Shown: positions 9,349 to 19,632, numbered from the stretch's first letter. The stretch is DNA of 64,000 bases from an uncultured Paracoccaceae bacterium (GCA_937864535.1 CALMJS010000015.1:124001-188000); one strand, 5' to 3'. A program made the numbers and translations. The notes: generated from the sequence alone by a model not told the origin.

Positions 9349-10719
9349 TCAGGCCATCACGCGCGTCAGGGCATTGTCGACGGCAGCGGTGATTTCGTCG
9401 ATGTCCGATGCGGTGGCGATCAGCGCCGGGGCAAACAGCAGCGTATTGTTAAAGCCCGGCATCGACCGGTTCGACGCGCCGATGATAACCCCGTTTTTCA
9501 GACAGTCGCCGACCACGGCCTGCACCCGCTTTTCATCCAGCGGTTCGCGCGTGTCGCGGTCCACCACCAGTTCGGCGCCTTGGAACAGGCCCATACCGCG
9601 CACTTCGCCGATGACCTTATGCTTGTCCATCAGGGCCAGCAGGTTGTCCTGAAGCCGTTGCCCCATCGCCACCGAATTGTCGCACAGCGCTTCGTTTTCG
9701 ATGATCTTAAGGTTTTCGAGTGCCGCCGTCGGACCCGCCGTACAGCCGCCAAAGGTCGAAATGTCACGGAAGTACCCCAGTTTATCGGTGTCATCCTTGA
9801 ACATGTCGAAAACGCGCTCGGTGGTCACGCAGCAGGAAATCGCCGCATAGCCCGACGCGACGCCCTTGGCCATCGTCACGATGTCGGGCTGGATGCCGAA
9901 CTGCTGGTACCCGAACCAGGTGCCGGTGCGACCCAGACCGCAGACGACCTCGTCGATGTGCAGCAGGATATCGTACTTCTGGCAAAGGGCCTGAACGCCC
10001 TGCCAATAGCCGGCGGGCGGAACAATGATGCCGCCGCCAGCGGTGATCGGCTCCAGACACAGAGCGCCGATCGTGTCGGCCCCTTCGCGCAGGATGACGT
10101 CCTCGATGGCCTTGACCGCGCGCTCGGCATAGCCCTCGCCACGGTCGAGCGATTGATATTCCAGACAGTGCGGCACCTCGACAAAGTCGGGAACAAACGG
10201 GCCATACTGCGCATTGCGTTCCTTTTGGCCACCAGCCGACAGGCAGGCGATGGTCGTGCCGTGATAGTCACGATCCCGATAAAGGATTTTCGATTTCTTG
10301 CCGCCAAAGTGTTTTTGCGAAATCTGGCGCACCATTTTGAAGGCTTTTTCGTTCGCCTCGGAGCCGGAGTTGGCGTAGTACACGCGGCTCAGGCCCGGCA
10401 TTTTGCCGATCAGGCGCTGGGCAAACTCTGCCCCCGGAATCGTGCCCTTGGCCCCGGCGAAATAGCACAGCTTGACCAGTTGATCGCGCAAGGCATCTGC
10501 AATCTCGGTACGACCATAGCCGACGTTCACTGTCCAGACACCGCCGGACACGGCGTCCAGATGTTCCTTGCCGGTAATGTCCCAGACCCGCATGCCCTTG
10601 CCCTCGACGATGATCTGCGGGTCGATGGTTTCAAAGGGTTTGTGCTGCACCAGATGGTGCCAGACGTGGGCGCGGTCGGCGTCAATCACCGCCTGAGGGT
10701 CGTTGGTGTGAACGTTCAT
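9349..10719 (-). CDS. tpa: Class III aminotransferase, probable taurine--pyruvate aminotransferase
   Basis: HVWHHLVQHKPFE..GKGMRVWD..HLDAVSGGVWTVNVGYGR start; PLP-domain IDEVVCGLGRTGTWFGYQ; start set at Met MNVHTN. Confidence 0.75.
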   Translation of the reverse strand: MNVHTNDPQAVIDADRAHVWHHLVQHKPFETIDPQIIVEGKGMRVWDITGKEHLDAVSGGVWTVNVGYGRTEIADALRDQLVKLCYFAGAKGTIPGAEFAQRLIGKMPGLSRVYYANSGSEANEKAFKMVRQISQKHFGGKKSKILYRDRDYHGTTIACLSAGGQKERNAQYGPFVPDFVEVPHCLEYQSLDRGEGYAERAVKAIEDVILREGADTIGALCLEPITAGGGIIVPPAGYWQGVQALCQKYDILLHIDEVVCGLGRTGTWFGYQQFGIQPDIVTMAKGVASGYAAISCCVTTERVFDMFKDDTDKLGYFRDISTFGGCTAGPTAALENLKIIENEALCDNSVAMGQRLQDNLLALMDKHKVIGEVRGMGLFQGAELVVDRDTREPLDEKRVQAVVGDCLKNGVIIGASNRSMPGFNNTLLFAPALIATASDIDEITAAVDNALTRVMA

Positions 10720-10781
10720 GGGAACCTCGACTGTTTGAGAGGCCCCTCTTCGGGGGCTATGTTGGGGGTTTTGATCATATT

Positions 10782-10793
10782 GACCAACTGGTC
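10782..10793. promoter_or_regulatory. Perfect palindrome GACCA-AC-TGGTC upstream of the aminotransferase, putative regulator operator
   Basis: Read directly: attgaccaactggtctaaaa, about 63 bp upstream of the assigned start. Confidence 0.5.
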
Positions 10794-10823
10794 TAAAACC
10801 GTCAAGCACGGCCCCGACGCGCC

Positions 10824-13400
10824 CTAGTCGGAATCCGACCCTTCATGGATCAGAGACGTCAGTTCCATTCGCGTGTTGGCCCAAATGGTTTCAAGCCGCG
10901 GGAGCTGGTCCCGCATTTTGTCGGCGGCATTGCTCTTGCCCAGGGTTTCCAGCGTCCGCAGCGTGTCGCCCAGTGCTGCCGTCCCGAATAGCGACGCAGA
11001 GCCGGCGAGTTTGTGGATGTCGCCGATCAGCTGCTTGTCGTCGTCGCTTGGCCGGTTGACCAGCATGTCCACCACCCCGTCGGTTTCCTGGATAAAGTTA
11101 TTCACCAATCCCAAGGCCCGCTCTTCTCCGAGATCCTCGAACAGGTTGATGATGACATCCTCTGCGATGATTGCCATCTCTCTGTGGATGGGTTGAACGT
11201 CCTGCGACGAGTTGGTCTTGATCGACAGAACGCGAGCCAGTTTCGTCCGCGAGATCGGCTTGACCAGCGCATCGTTCATACCGGCGTCCTTGAACCGTTC
11301 GATGTCTGCAGGCAGCGCGTGCGCGGTCAGGGCGATGATCCGGCTATCACGGCTACGACCATCGCCGGATCTGATTGCCATACAGGCCTCGACGCCGTCC
11401 ATGCGCGGCATGGAAATGTCCATCAGGATTACATCGTATTTGCGCAGCGCGGCAGCGGCCACACCTTCGACACCATTGTTGGCGAGCGTGACACGGTGGC
11501 CTTCCTTGTTCAGCATCTCTTCGACGACCAGTTGGTTGATCTGGTTGTCCTCGACAACGAGGATGTCCAGAGAGGCCGATACCACCGCAGGCGCAATGGT
11601 GGTCTCGACCGGCACCGGCATTTCGAATTGGGAACGGGACAGGATCGGTAGCGGTATCCGGAACCAGAACAGACTGCCATCGCCCAGTTCGCTCTCGGCC
11701 CCGATGGAGCCATCCATCGTTTCCACCAACCGCTTGGCAATGCCGAGCCCGAGGCCCGTACCGCCGGATTCGCGAGAGTAGGACGAATCCAGCGTCACGA
11801 AATCCTCGAAGATCCGTTCCAGATTTTCCTCCGAGATGCCGATCCCGCTATCGACGACCCGGAATTCAATGACGTCGCTGTCGCCCAGTTGTTCTGCCTC
11901 GATCCGCACCAGCCCGTCACGGGTGAATTTGATCGCATTGGAAACGAGGTTCAGCAGAACCTGCCGTAGCCGCTGCTGGTCGCCCAGCACATTGACCTGC
12001 CCGAGTTCGGACATGTCTACCTCGACAGTGGTGTTGTTGGCCGTGGCGATGCCGTGCTGGCTCTCCATGACTTCGATCAGCAGTTCGTTCAGGGCAAATG
12101 GGCGTTTTTCCGCATGCCCTCGTCCGGAATCGAGGCGGGCAATATCCAGCACGTCATTGACGTGGTGGAGCAACAAACGGCCCGAGGTCTCCATGATCTT
12201 GATGTAGTCACGCTGCCGCTGCGACAGGGGCGTGTCCTTGATCAATTCCATCGTGCCGAGCATGCCATTGAGCGGCGTGCGCATTTCGTGGCTCATCACC
12301 GCCATGAATTCGGCGCGGGCACGTTCGCCGGCCAGGGCCTCGTCGCGGGCGGTCAGCAATTCCAGCTCTGCCGCGACCTGAGCCGAATTGTCCCGCAGGA
12401 ACGACACAAAGAGAACGCCCTGAGGCGACTGGGCACTGGCGATCGAGAATTCGCAGGGGAATACCTCGCCATTCTTGCGCAGGGCCTCCATCTGCACCCG
12501 GCCCTTGCCGACGATATGGGCAGTCCCGTCCCGCAGGTGTCGCTTCATGCCTTCCATATGGGCTTTGCGGTACTTGAGCGGGATGATGATGTCGACCATG
12601 GGCTGGTCGATGACTTCGTCGCGGCTATAGCCGAACACGAATTCGGCGGCGCCGTTGAATTCGACGATCTTGCCCTTGTTGTCGATCACGATCACCGCAT
12701 CGAGTGTGGAGTTGACCATCGCCTCCAGTCGGGCAGAGGCTGCACGCACGCTCTCGGCAGAACGTTGGGACACGCTGTAGAGTTGGAACAGCACCACGGA
12801 CAGAATGATCAGCGCCATGACAAGGGCGATGGTCAGCGCGGCGACCCGCATCAGGGTCAGCCAGATGTCGTTCCGACTCTCGTCCGAGACGCGTGCGAAA
12901 TAGTTGATGCCGGCCAGAGCTATGTTGCGGACGCCCGCCTCCAGACCTTCAAAGCGCCCGACGAGCTCTTCGAGGTTGGTGGCCAGTACGTCGTTCGGGG
13001 CGTCCACCAAAGGTATCAGGACATCCAGTTCGTGGATAACACCCGCCAACATGGTCGCAAAGGTCAACTCCGACCTCAGACCGGCATAGACGCTTCCTTT
13101 CTGAAAGGTTGCGAGCCGGCTGTACAAGATATCAAATCGCCGTCGGAATTCGGCGATATCGTTCGGCTCTTTGGAGTCCCGCGCGTCGCGAACGGCTTCT
13201 TCGACCCGTAGGAATTCGACTTCGATCTGGGACAAAGTCCATTGGATATTGTCCGAACTGGCGGTGGCCTGTTCGGACATCTTGCGATTGACCTCGAACC
13301 CGAGCATGGCGATCGCAATGAAACAAACAGCCAGGACGGCACCCAAGATGCCGACCTTTGCCCACCTGAGCGGTTGCTGTAGTTCAACTGTTTCTTGCAC
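10824..13400 (-). CDS. Membrane hybrid sensor histidine kinase: TM-sensor, PAS, HisKA, HATPase_c, REC, Hpt
   Basis: VMSHEMRTPLNGMLGTMELI H-box, GTGLGLGIAKRLVETMDG, REC VILMDISMPRMDG, C-terminal DIHKLAGSASLFG Hpt. Confidence 0.93.
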   Translation of the reverse strand: MQETVELQQPLRWAKVGILGAVLAVCFIAIAMLGFEVNRKMSEQATASSDNIQWTLSQIEVEFLRVEEAVRDARDSKEPNDIAEFRRRFDILYSRLATFQKGSVYAGLRSELTFATMLAGVIHELDVLIPLVDAPNDVLATNLEELVGRFEGLEAGVRNIALAGINYFARVSDESRNDIWLTLMRVAALTIALVMALIILSVVLFQLYSVSQRSAESVRAASARLEAMVNSTLDAVIVIDNKGKIVEFNGAAEFVFGYSRDEVIDQPMVDIIIPLKYRKAHMEGMKRHLRDGTAHIVGKGRVQMEALRKNGEVFPCEFSIASAQSPQGVLFVSFLRDNSAQVAAELELLTARDEALAGERARAEFMAVMSHEMRTPLNGMLGTMELIKDTPLSQRQRDYIKIMETSGRLLLHHVNDVLDIARLDSGRGHAEKRPFALNELLIEVMESQHGIATANNTTVEVDMSELGQVNVLGDQQRLRQVLLNLVSNAIKFTRDGLVRIEAEQLGDSDVIEFRVVDSGIGISEENLERIFEDFVTLDSSYSRESGGTGLGLGIAKRLVETMDGSIGAESELGDGSLFWFRIPLPILSRSQFEMPVPVETTIAPAVVSASLDILVVEDNQINQLVVEEMLNKEGHRVTLANNGVEGVAAAALRKYDVILMDISMPRMDGVEACMAIRSGDGRSRDSRIIALTAHALPADIERFKDAGMNDALVKPISRTKLARVLSIKTNSSQDVQPIHREMAIIAEDVIINLFEDLGEERALGLVNNFIQETDGVVDMLVNRPSDDDKQLIGDIHKLAGSASLFGTAALGDTLRTLETLGKSNAADKMRDQLPRLETIWANTRMELTSLIHEGSDSD

Positions 13401-13456
13401 GGCCTGAGCCTAGGGTTGGAACGTTTTTTAGGAATAGCAGACCCATTCCTAAAAAT

Positions 13457-13984
13457 TTACTTTAAAATTTCCAAACGGTCCAACTGCCATATGCTACGGG
13501 AGTAGATGACTTCGGTTTGGTACTCGGGCGCGCTGTCGTAGGGGTACACGATCCAAAGCGGCCCCTTGTCACGAATGGACATCGCGCTGCCATTGTTTTC
13601 ATAGGCGATCATCGGCGCATCCGCGGTCACATCTGCCACGGGAATCTCGATGGAATAGTCGTTGATCGCGCTGGCGCGTACCGTACCCTCGGTGACGCCG
13701 AGCGTGTCGAGAATGGCCTTGAGATATACGCCGACAAACTGCTGGTCGCCTTCGGTCCAGATCGTGGTCGTCTGGATTGTATCGGACCCGACCGAACGAA
13801 GCATCTCCAGATCGAACTGGGCAGTGGCGTCGACGTTCGTGGTGCCGATGTTGCCGCTGACAGTCAGCAGGACGTCACCGGTCGGCGCGGCCAGATCACC
13901 CGCAAAGGACGGAGCGGCTAACGCGAGTGTAGAGGCAAGTGCGGCGGCCGCAACTGATCATTGAAAACGTACCGAAGAGTACAT
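13457..13984 (-). pseudogene. Molybdopterin-oxidoreductase-like periplasmic protein interrupted by in-frame TGA in its signal peptide
   Basis: From an SD-preceded ATG (GGGAGA-N6-ATG at 13984) the frame reads MYSSVRFQ*SVAAAALASTLALAAPSFAGDLAAPTGDVLLTVSGNIGTTNVDATAQFDLEMLRSVG..; stop at 13958-13960; remainder open to 13457. Confidence 0.75.
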
Positions 13985-14301
13985 CGAGATTCTCCCATCA
14001 AAGACGTGTTTCCGCCATTAGTTGCACCGTTTCGAATAGGTTTCACTTGGGCATAGGAATATGAAAATATCCGTTAGTATATATAAAAGTACCTTTTGAT
14101 ATTTTTGTTATACTATCGCCAACATGTGACAACGCCAGGATGAGCGTAACAATACCTCTACAGCAAAAATATTTGCAAAAATGTCCGGGGGTGCGACAAA
14201 TGTATAACAACCAACTGCTTGATGGGTCAAATGTCACAAAAGCGAGCGGCATTCGACCAACAGGGCAACTCCAACGAATTAAAAGTGAGACGGAGCAGAC
14301 T

Positions 14302-14904
14302 ATGCGGGTATTGATCGCAGATGACCACGACTTGGTTCGCGAAACAATCGCGGCCTTTCTTCTGGCCGAGGGTGTCGTCGAAGTTCGCACCGCAGCATCG
14401 TTGGATGAGGCGATCAGCATCACCGAAGATACCGGTAGTTTTGACGTGGTGCTGCTGGACTACAACATGCCGGGGATGAATGGCCTCGAGGGGCTGACCA
14501 AGATGTTGCAGGCCAACGATGACCGTCCCGTTGCGATTTTGTCGGGCACCGCGACCCGCGATGTTGCCGATGCCGCGCTCAAGGCCGGTTCGGCCGGGTT
14601 CGTTCCGAAAACACTGGCCTCCAAATCGATGGTTACCGCGATCCGCTTTATGGCTGCGGGTGAAATCTACGCGCCCTTCGGATTCATGCAGGAAGCCCCG
14701 GCAACGGGTGACGGCCTGCTGACCAAGCGTGAGACCGATGTGCTGCGCGGGATCTGCGAAGGCAAATCGAACAAAGAGATCGCCCGTGATCTCGACCTCC
14801 AAGAGGTGACTGTAAAACTCCACGTTAAAACGCTGAGCCGTAAACTGGATGCCCGCAACCGCACCCAGGCTGCGATGATCGCGCGCGACCGCAACCTGGT
14901 CTGA
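14302..14904 (+). CDS. NarL/LuxR-family response regulator
   Basis: REC domain (ADDHD, LLDYNMPGMNG, K in PKTLAS) plus LTKRETDVLRGICEGKSNKEIARDLDLQEVTVKLHVKTLSRKL HTH; start at MRVLIADDHD. Confidence 0.93.
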   Translation: MRVLIADDHDLVRETIAAFLLAEGVVEVRTAASLDEAISITEDTGSFDVVLLDYNMPGMNGLEGLTKMLQANDDRPVAILSGTATRDVADAALKAGSAGFVPKTLASKSMVTAIRFMAAGEIYAPFGFMQEAPATGDGLLTKRETDVLRGICEGKSNKEIARDLDLQEVTVKLHVKTLSRKLDARNRTQAAMIARDRNLV

Positions 14905-14929
14905 TTTTTACCCTGACTACCACTCACGC

Positions 14930-14968
14930 CAAAGAGGGCGGGCCATCGCGGTCCGCCCTTTGTTTTTG
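14930..14968. terminator. Rho-independent, possibly bidirectional terminator
   Basis: aaagagggcgg-gccatcgcggt-ccgcccttt followed by gttttt, between convergent genes. Confidence 0.8.
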
Positions 14969-14984
14969 AACCGGCCGCAGCCGG

Positions 14985-15932
14985 TCAGTCGCCCATATCC
15001 CCAAAGCTGCCGCCCAGTTGATCGAACAGCGCGCTGTTCCCCGAAAGGCTGGCGAGGTCGGTCGCCTTGGATTTCTTCCGTTTGGGCTTGGGCGCTTGGG
15101 CGGCGGGTTCGTCGGCTACAATCTCTGGCCCGCTTTGCGGGGTGGTCGCGGGCTGGCCATCTGGTTCTCCCGCGCTCGGCACGACTAGACTATCCGCGGG
15201 CCTGCCGAGGGGAACCGCGACAAAGTCCGGAACGCCTGCCTCCCCTGAACCGTCGGTATCGGCCAATTGGGCCGCCACCTCGGCTACCACCAACTGGTCG
15301 AGCGGATCGTCGGCGATGCCGGTCGCGTCTGGCAGAGAACCGGCCTCTTCGGTGTCGTCGCTATCCGCGAATGGATCGAAATCATCCCCGAACACATTGG
15401 TCGACGCGCTGCCAAATGTATCGTTTTCCCTGTCGCCGATATAGTCGCTGCCAAAGCCCGACGTTCCATCGTTCGGAGCGTCGCTATCCGACAGTGCAGC
15501 AAGCGCCGCGAACGGGTCCTCTGGCGCTGCGGCCGAGACGATGGGTTCGTCGTCGTCGGTATCCGACCCTCCACCGAATTGCAGCATCATCGCCGCGTCG
15601 GACAGATCGAGCGACATCATCTGCGTCTTCTTGGCCGGCTTTTTGGGTTTGGGCGGTTCGGGGATCGGTTCGGGTACCGGCTCCGGTTCCGGAGGCGGCG
15701 GAGTGGGCAGCTTTTTGGGCTTGAACTCGGGTTCGGGGGCAGGTTCGGCCACCAAAGACTGCATCAGCAGGGCGCGAATGGCCCGTCTGTCCGGCCCCGG
15801 CGGTGTAACCCGATACAGATCGTTCAGGGCCACCATGAACGCAGGGCCAAAGTCGATCCCCTTGCGCCGCAACAGATTGCGCAAGGCTTTCTTGTAGGCA
15901 GGCGCCTTGGGCAGCAGGGTCTCGACGATCAT
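14985..15932 (-). CDS. Uncharacterised protein: basic N-terminus, Pro/Glu repeat linker, acidic low-complexity body
   Basis: Open frame of 315 aa with [27 protein letters not shown] linker; divergent from flgB. Confidence 0.7.
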   Translation of the reverse strand: MIVETLLPKAPAYKKALRNLLRRKGIDFGPAFMVALNDLYRVTPPGPDRRAIRALLMQSLVAEPAPEPEFKPKKLPTPPPPEPEPVPEPIPEPPKPKKPAKKTQMMSLDLSDAAMMLQFGGGSDTDDDEPIVSAAAPEDPFAALAALSDSDAPNDGTSGFGSDYIGDRENDTFGSASTNVFGDDFDPFADSDDTEEAGSLPDATGIADDPLDQLVVAEVAAQLADTDGSGEAGVPDFVAVPLGRPADSLVVPSAGEPDGQPATTPQSGPEIVADEPAAQAPKPKRKKSKATDLASLSGNSALFDQLGGSFGDMGD

Positions 15933-15953
15933 TTTTTACTCCGGTCGGCTCTT

Positions 15954-15969
15954 TGGCACGGTGCTTGCA
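15954..15969 (+). promoter_or_regulatory. Sigma54 -24/-12 promoter (TGGCACG-GTGC-TTGCA) for flgB operon
   Basis: Exact consensus match 50 bp upstream of flgB. Confidence 0.9.
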
Positions 15970-16019
15970 CCTTTCCACCCAGACGCGGCGCGGCCGCAGG
16001 AAAAACACTGGATGACTCG

Positions 16020-16406
16020 ATGACGACCGGAATCAAGGACAGTTTAGGGATACATGCGAACGCGCTTGTTTTGCGTTCCGCCCGTAACTCTCTGCTCGCG
16101 TCGAATATCGCGAACGCCGCGACGCCCGGGTTTCAGGCCCGTGACTTCGACTTTGAATCGGTTCTGGCACAGCAGACCGGCGGCGGGCCGATGCGGGTGA
16201 ACGACGCGCGCCATATGACCAACCTCGGCTCTGCGACGAACGAGCCGGGCTATCGCATCCCTGTCATGCCGTCGATGGACAACAACACCGTCGATCTGGC
16301 GGTCGAGCAGCTGGAGTTTTCCGAAAACACTGTCCGCTATCAGACGACGCTGGAACTGCTGAACCGTCGCATTTCCGGTCTGATGCAAGCGATCAGAGGT
16401 GAATGA
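16020..16406 (+). CDS. flgB: Flagellar basal-body rod protein FlgB
   Basis: 129 aa; [23 protein letters not shown]; head of flg operon. Confidence 0.93.
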   Translation: MTTGIKDSLGIHANALVLRSARNSLLASNIANAATPGFQARDFDFESVLAQQTGGGPMRVNDARHMTNLGSATNEPGYRIPVMPSMDNNTVDLAVEQLEFSENTVRYQTTLELLNRRISGLMQAIRGE

Positions 16407-16825
16407 TGACCGGTCCGAGCAATATTTTCGACGTGGGTAAAACCGCCATGTCCGCGCAGATGGTGCGGATGAACACCATCGCGTCGAACCTCGCCAATGC
16501 CAATACGATCGCAGGATCGGCAGCCGAAGCCTATCGCGCCCAGCGTCCGATTTTCGAGACGATCTACGGCGATGCACAGAACGGGCTCAATGCGCTGTCA
16601 ACCTCGCAGGCGACCGAAGTGATCGACCTCAATCGCGAGCCCGAGGCGCTGTTTCGTCCCGACCACCCGATGGCTGACGAAAATGGCATGGTCTACGCCT
16701 CGACCGTCAATTCCCAAGAGGAAATGGTCGAGATGCTGGAATCCAGCCGCCAATACCAAAACGTTCTGGAAACCGTTTCGACGCTGCGCACCCTGATGTC
16801 GCGCACCGTGAACATGGGCAAGTGA
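16403..16825 (+). CDS. flgC: Flagellar basal-body rod protein FlgC
   Basis: [19 protein letters not shown]; overlaps flgB stop (Met at 16403 or 16406). Confidence 0.93.
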   Translation: MMTGPSNIFDVGKTAMSAQMVRMNTIASNLANANTIAGSAAEAYRAQRPIFETIYGDAQNGLNALSTSQATEVIDLNREPEALFRPDHPMADENGMVYASTVNSQEEMVEMLESSRQYQNVLETVSTLRTLMSRTVNMGK

Positions 16826-16837
16826 TAGGCGGATACG

Positions 16838-17521
16838 ATGAGTACGATCAGCGAAATCGGCAGTCCCTTTAACCTCAACCGGACCGGCAGCCTTTTGTCC
16901 GACACCGAGGCGAAATCGTCTGGTGTTCTGGCCCAGGAGGATTTTCTCAAGCTGCTGACGACCCAGCTCCAGAACCAGGACCCGCTGTCCCCGATGGATA
17001 ACGCCGAGTTTCTGGCTCAGATGGCCCAGTTTTCGACTGTTGAAGGGATCGAGCAAGTCAACCAGAATATTTCGACCCTGACCACCACGATGGCCGCCAG
17101 TCAGGTGCAAACCGCTGCCGGTCTGCTGGGCAAATCGGTTCTGGTCGAGGGGAACGTCGTTCGTCCCGATGCCGCCGGCGGTGTTCACGGGATGGCCGAA
17201 TTGACCCAGTCGGTGGGCGCTGTAACGGTGACCTACGCCGACGCAAACACCGATGCGGTGCTCTATCAACAAAATCTGGGCGCACAGACCGAAGGCTGGA
17301 TGGCCTTTGACTGGACCGATGTTCCCAGCGACATCGCCAATTCCCGCAGTCAGGTCCGAGTGACCGTCACCGCCCAGACGGACCAAGGGCAGATTGCGGT
17401 TCCAACCTCTGTCTTTGCGCAGGTTCAATCGGCACTGGGTGGGCCGGGAACCCCGAGCATGACGCTCCTCCTCGAAGATTATGGCGCGCTGGATAGCCAA
17501 GAAGTCAGCGCCTTTCGCTAA
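16838..17521 (+). CDS. flgD: Flagellar hook-capping protein FlgD
   Basis: QEDFLKLLTTQLQNQDPLSPMDNAEFLAQMAQFSTVEGI. Confidence 0.95.
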   Translation: MSTISEIGSPFNLNRTGSLLSDTEAKSSGVLAQEDFLKLLTTQLQNQDPLSPMDNAEFLAQMAQFSTVEGIEQVNQNISTLTTTMAASQVQTAAGLLGKSVLVEGNVVRPDAAGGVHGMAELTQSVGAVTVTYADANTDAVLYQQNLGAQTEGWMAFDWTDVPSDIANSRSQVRVTVTAQTDQGQIAVPTSVFAQVQSALGGPGTPSMTLLLEDYGALDSQEVSAFR

Positions 17522-17542
17522 ACCCCAGTTCGGAGACATACC

Positions 17543-18823
17543 ATGAGCATGACCACTGCCCTTTCCGGGCTGATCGCCGCCCAACAGGACATTTCGACCA
17601 CCTCGCACAACATCGCGAACGTCGGCACCAACGCCTTTCGCAAGAGCCGCGCCGAATTTGTGGATGACTATTACACCAGCCCGATGGACAGCGTTCGCAC
17701 CGTCGTCGGCTCTGGTACCCACATGAACCGCGTTGCGGTCCAGTTCGAACAGGGCAACTTTGTCGCGACGGGCCAGACGCTGGATATGGGTATCCAGGGG
17801 CCGGGATTTTTCACTGTTGCGCCGCAACTCGACATCAACAACCAACCGACCGAGGTTCTCTATACCCGCAATGGCGGGTTCAAGCTGAATGAAAACGGCA
17901 TGATCGGGGACGGTGCGGGTCGCGTGATGCTGGCTTGGCCGGTGGCTCAGGACGGTTCTGTTCTGCAAATGACGCCCGAGGCGCTGGGTCCTGTTCATGT
18001 GCCCCTGATGCAGGGCGCTTCGTCCGCCACCGAAAATCTCAGCCTGCACCTGCGCATGCCGTCCAGCAATGATATGCTGGGCAGCCAGGATGCCGTCCCG
18101 CCGACCAACGCGTTTGATCCCGATGACGCAACCAGCTTTGCGTTTTCGACTGCGGTCCCTGTCGTCGATGCGGACGGGAATGCGATCGAGGCTCGCGCCT
18201 ATTTCGTGAAATCCGCCGAACCGAACGCCACCTCGACGGAAACCGAATTCCAGATGCACCTGATGGTCGATGGATTGGTGTTTCCCTCGACCGATCCGAG
18301 CGGGTTCTCGACCTTCAGCTTCGATGCCGGCGGTGTGTTGACCGCGACCTCGGGCGCAATGGAGTTCGCAAACTCTGTGGGCACCTATAGCGTTGACGTC
18401 ACAGGGACCCGGATGGAGGACAATCCCTTTGTCGTGTTGTCGGCAGACCATGACGGTGGCTCTCCGGAGGGTCTGTCCAACCTCGAAGTGGACCAGATGG
18501 GCGTTATCTGGGCAAACTACGGCACCGATGACCGTATTGCGCTGGCGCGTGTCGCCCTGACCAATTTCCCCAACCCGCAGGGTCTGAGCCAGGACGGCAA
18601 CGCCAGCTTTAAGATGGCGGCGGAATCGGGTGAACCGACCTATAGCGCCCCCGGCGAAAAGGGGCTGGGACAGGTTCAGTCCGGCATGCTGGAACGGTCG
18701 AACGTCGATCTGACCGAGGAATTGGTGCACCTGATCACCGCCCAGCGCAACTATCAGGCCAATGCCAAGGCGATGGAGACCTCCTCGTCCCTGATGCAGA
18801 CCATCATGAATATCCGCAACTAA
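17543..18823 (+). CDS. flgE: Flagellar hook protein FlgE
   Basis: MTTALSGLIAAQQDISTTSHNIANVGTNAF..; C-terminal ELVHLITAQRNYQANAKAMETSSSLMQTIMNIRN. Confidence 0.93.
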   Translation: MSMTTALSGLIAAQQDISTTSHNIANVGTNAFRKSRAEFVDDYYTSPMDSVRTVVGSGTHMNRVAVQFEQGNFVATGQTLDMGIQGPGFFTVAPQLDINNQPTEVLYTRNGGFKLNENGMIGDGAGRVMLAWPVAQDGSVLQMTPEALGPVHVPLMQGASSATENLSLHLRMPSSNDMLGSQDAVPPTNAFDPDDATSFAFSTAVPVVDADGNAIEARAYFVKSAEPNATSTETEFQMHLMVDGLVFPSTDPSGFSTFSFDAGGVLTATSGAMEFANSVGTYSVDVTGTRMEDNPFVVLSADHDGGSPEGLSNLEVDQMGVIWANYGTDDRIALARVALTNFPNPQGLSQDGNASFKMAAESGEPTYSAPGEKGLGQVQSGMLERSNVDLTEELVHLITAQRNYQANAKAMETSSSLMQTIMNIRN

Positions 18824-18852
18824 GCAATCAGTTGGCCGGAGAGGGGTAAGCG

Positions 18853-19614
18853 ATGGATAAATTGATCTATACTGTGTCGAATTCGATGAATTCGGTTCAG
18901 ACACGTCAGGCCATCACTGCCCAAAACCTGGCCAACATGAATGTGCCCGGCTATCGTCGCGACCTGCCAAACGACAATGGATCGCTGCGGACGGACAACG
19001 GGCAAAGCTTTGCGGCGCGGGTGTTTCAGATGCAGGAAGACCGATCCTACTATTCCGGTGAGGTCGGTTTCATGGATCAGACGGGCGATCCGCTGGATAT
19101 CTCGATTGCAGAAGAGGGCTATTTCTATGTCCAGGAGGGCGATGGTCAGGTCGGCCTGACACGGCGTGGGGATTTGCGCACCGATGGGCTAGGGCGTCTG
19201 ACCAACGGGGCCAACGAATTGATCCTGGACGTCAATATGCAGCCTATCGTCTTGCCGCCGCACCGGTCGATGCAGATCGACGATGTGGGTCAGATTTCCA
19301 TCGTTCCCATCGACTCGCAAACTGGCGACCCCGAGCCGGTCAATATGCTCGCGACCGTGGCGCCGGACCCCAATCTGGCCCTGACCAAGGGGCTGGACGG
19401 GCTGATCCGCGGGCTGGACGGGCTCGTCCCGCTACCCAACCAGTTGGCCACGGTTCAACAGGGCGTGCTCGAGGGTGCGAACGTGAACACGACCGAAGAG
19501 CTGATTGCCATGATCGATCTGCAGCGGGGGTTTGAAATGAATACCCGCATGATCGAAACCGCCAAGGAACTGGACGAATCCGGCGCCAGCCTGATGCGCG
19601 CCCCGCAAGAATAA
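18853..19614 (+). CDS. flgF: Flagellar basal-body rod protein FlgF
   Basis: NSMNSVQTRQAITAQNLANMNVPGYRRD; ELIAMIDLQRGFEMNTRMIET; position between flgE and flgG. Confidence 0.9.
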   Translation: MDKLIYTVSNSMNSVQTRQAITAQNLANMNVPGYRRDLPNDNGSLRTDNGQSFAARVFQMQEDRSYYSGEVGFMDQTGDPLDISIAEEGYFYVQEGDGQVGLTRRGDLRTDGLGRLTNGANELILDVNMQPIVLPPHRSMQIDDVGQISIVPIDSQTGDPEPVNMLATVAPDPNLALTKGLDGLIRGLDGLVPLPNQLATVQQGVLEGANVNTTEELIAMIDLQRGFEMNTRMIETAKELDESGASLMRAPQE

Positions 19615-19632
19615 GGGCGTTTCGTCGCTGGG

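Noticed and set aside
8539-10827. 762-aa plus-strand ORF opposite dgoK-like and aminotransferase genes
   Set aside because: Antisense to two supported CDSs; low-likelihood composition.
13958-13960. TGA as selenocysteine codon
   Set aside because: It lies within a signal peptide next to Gln/Ser, with no redox context and no SECIS-like hairpin identified; nonsense mutation or sequence error is simpler.
16598-18904. 768-aa antisense ORF opposite flgC-flgE
   Set aside because: Shadow ORF spanning several well-supported flagellar genes.
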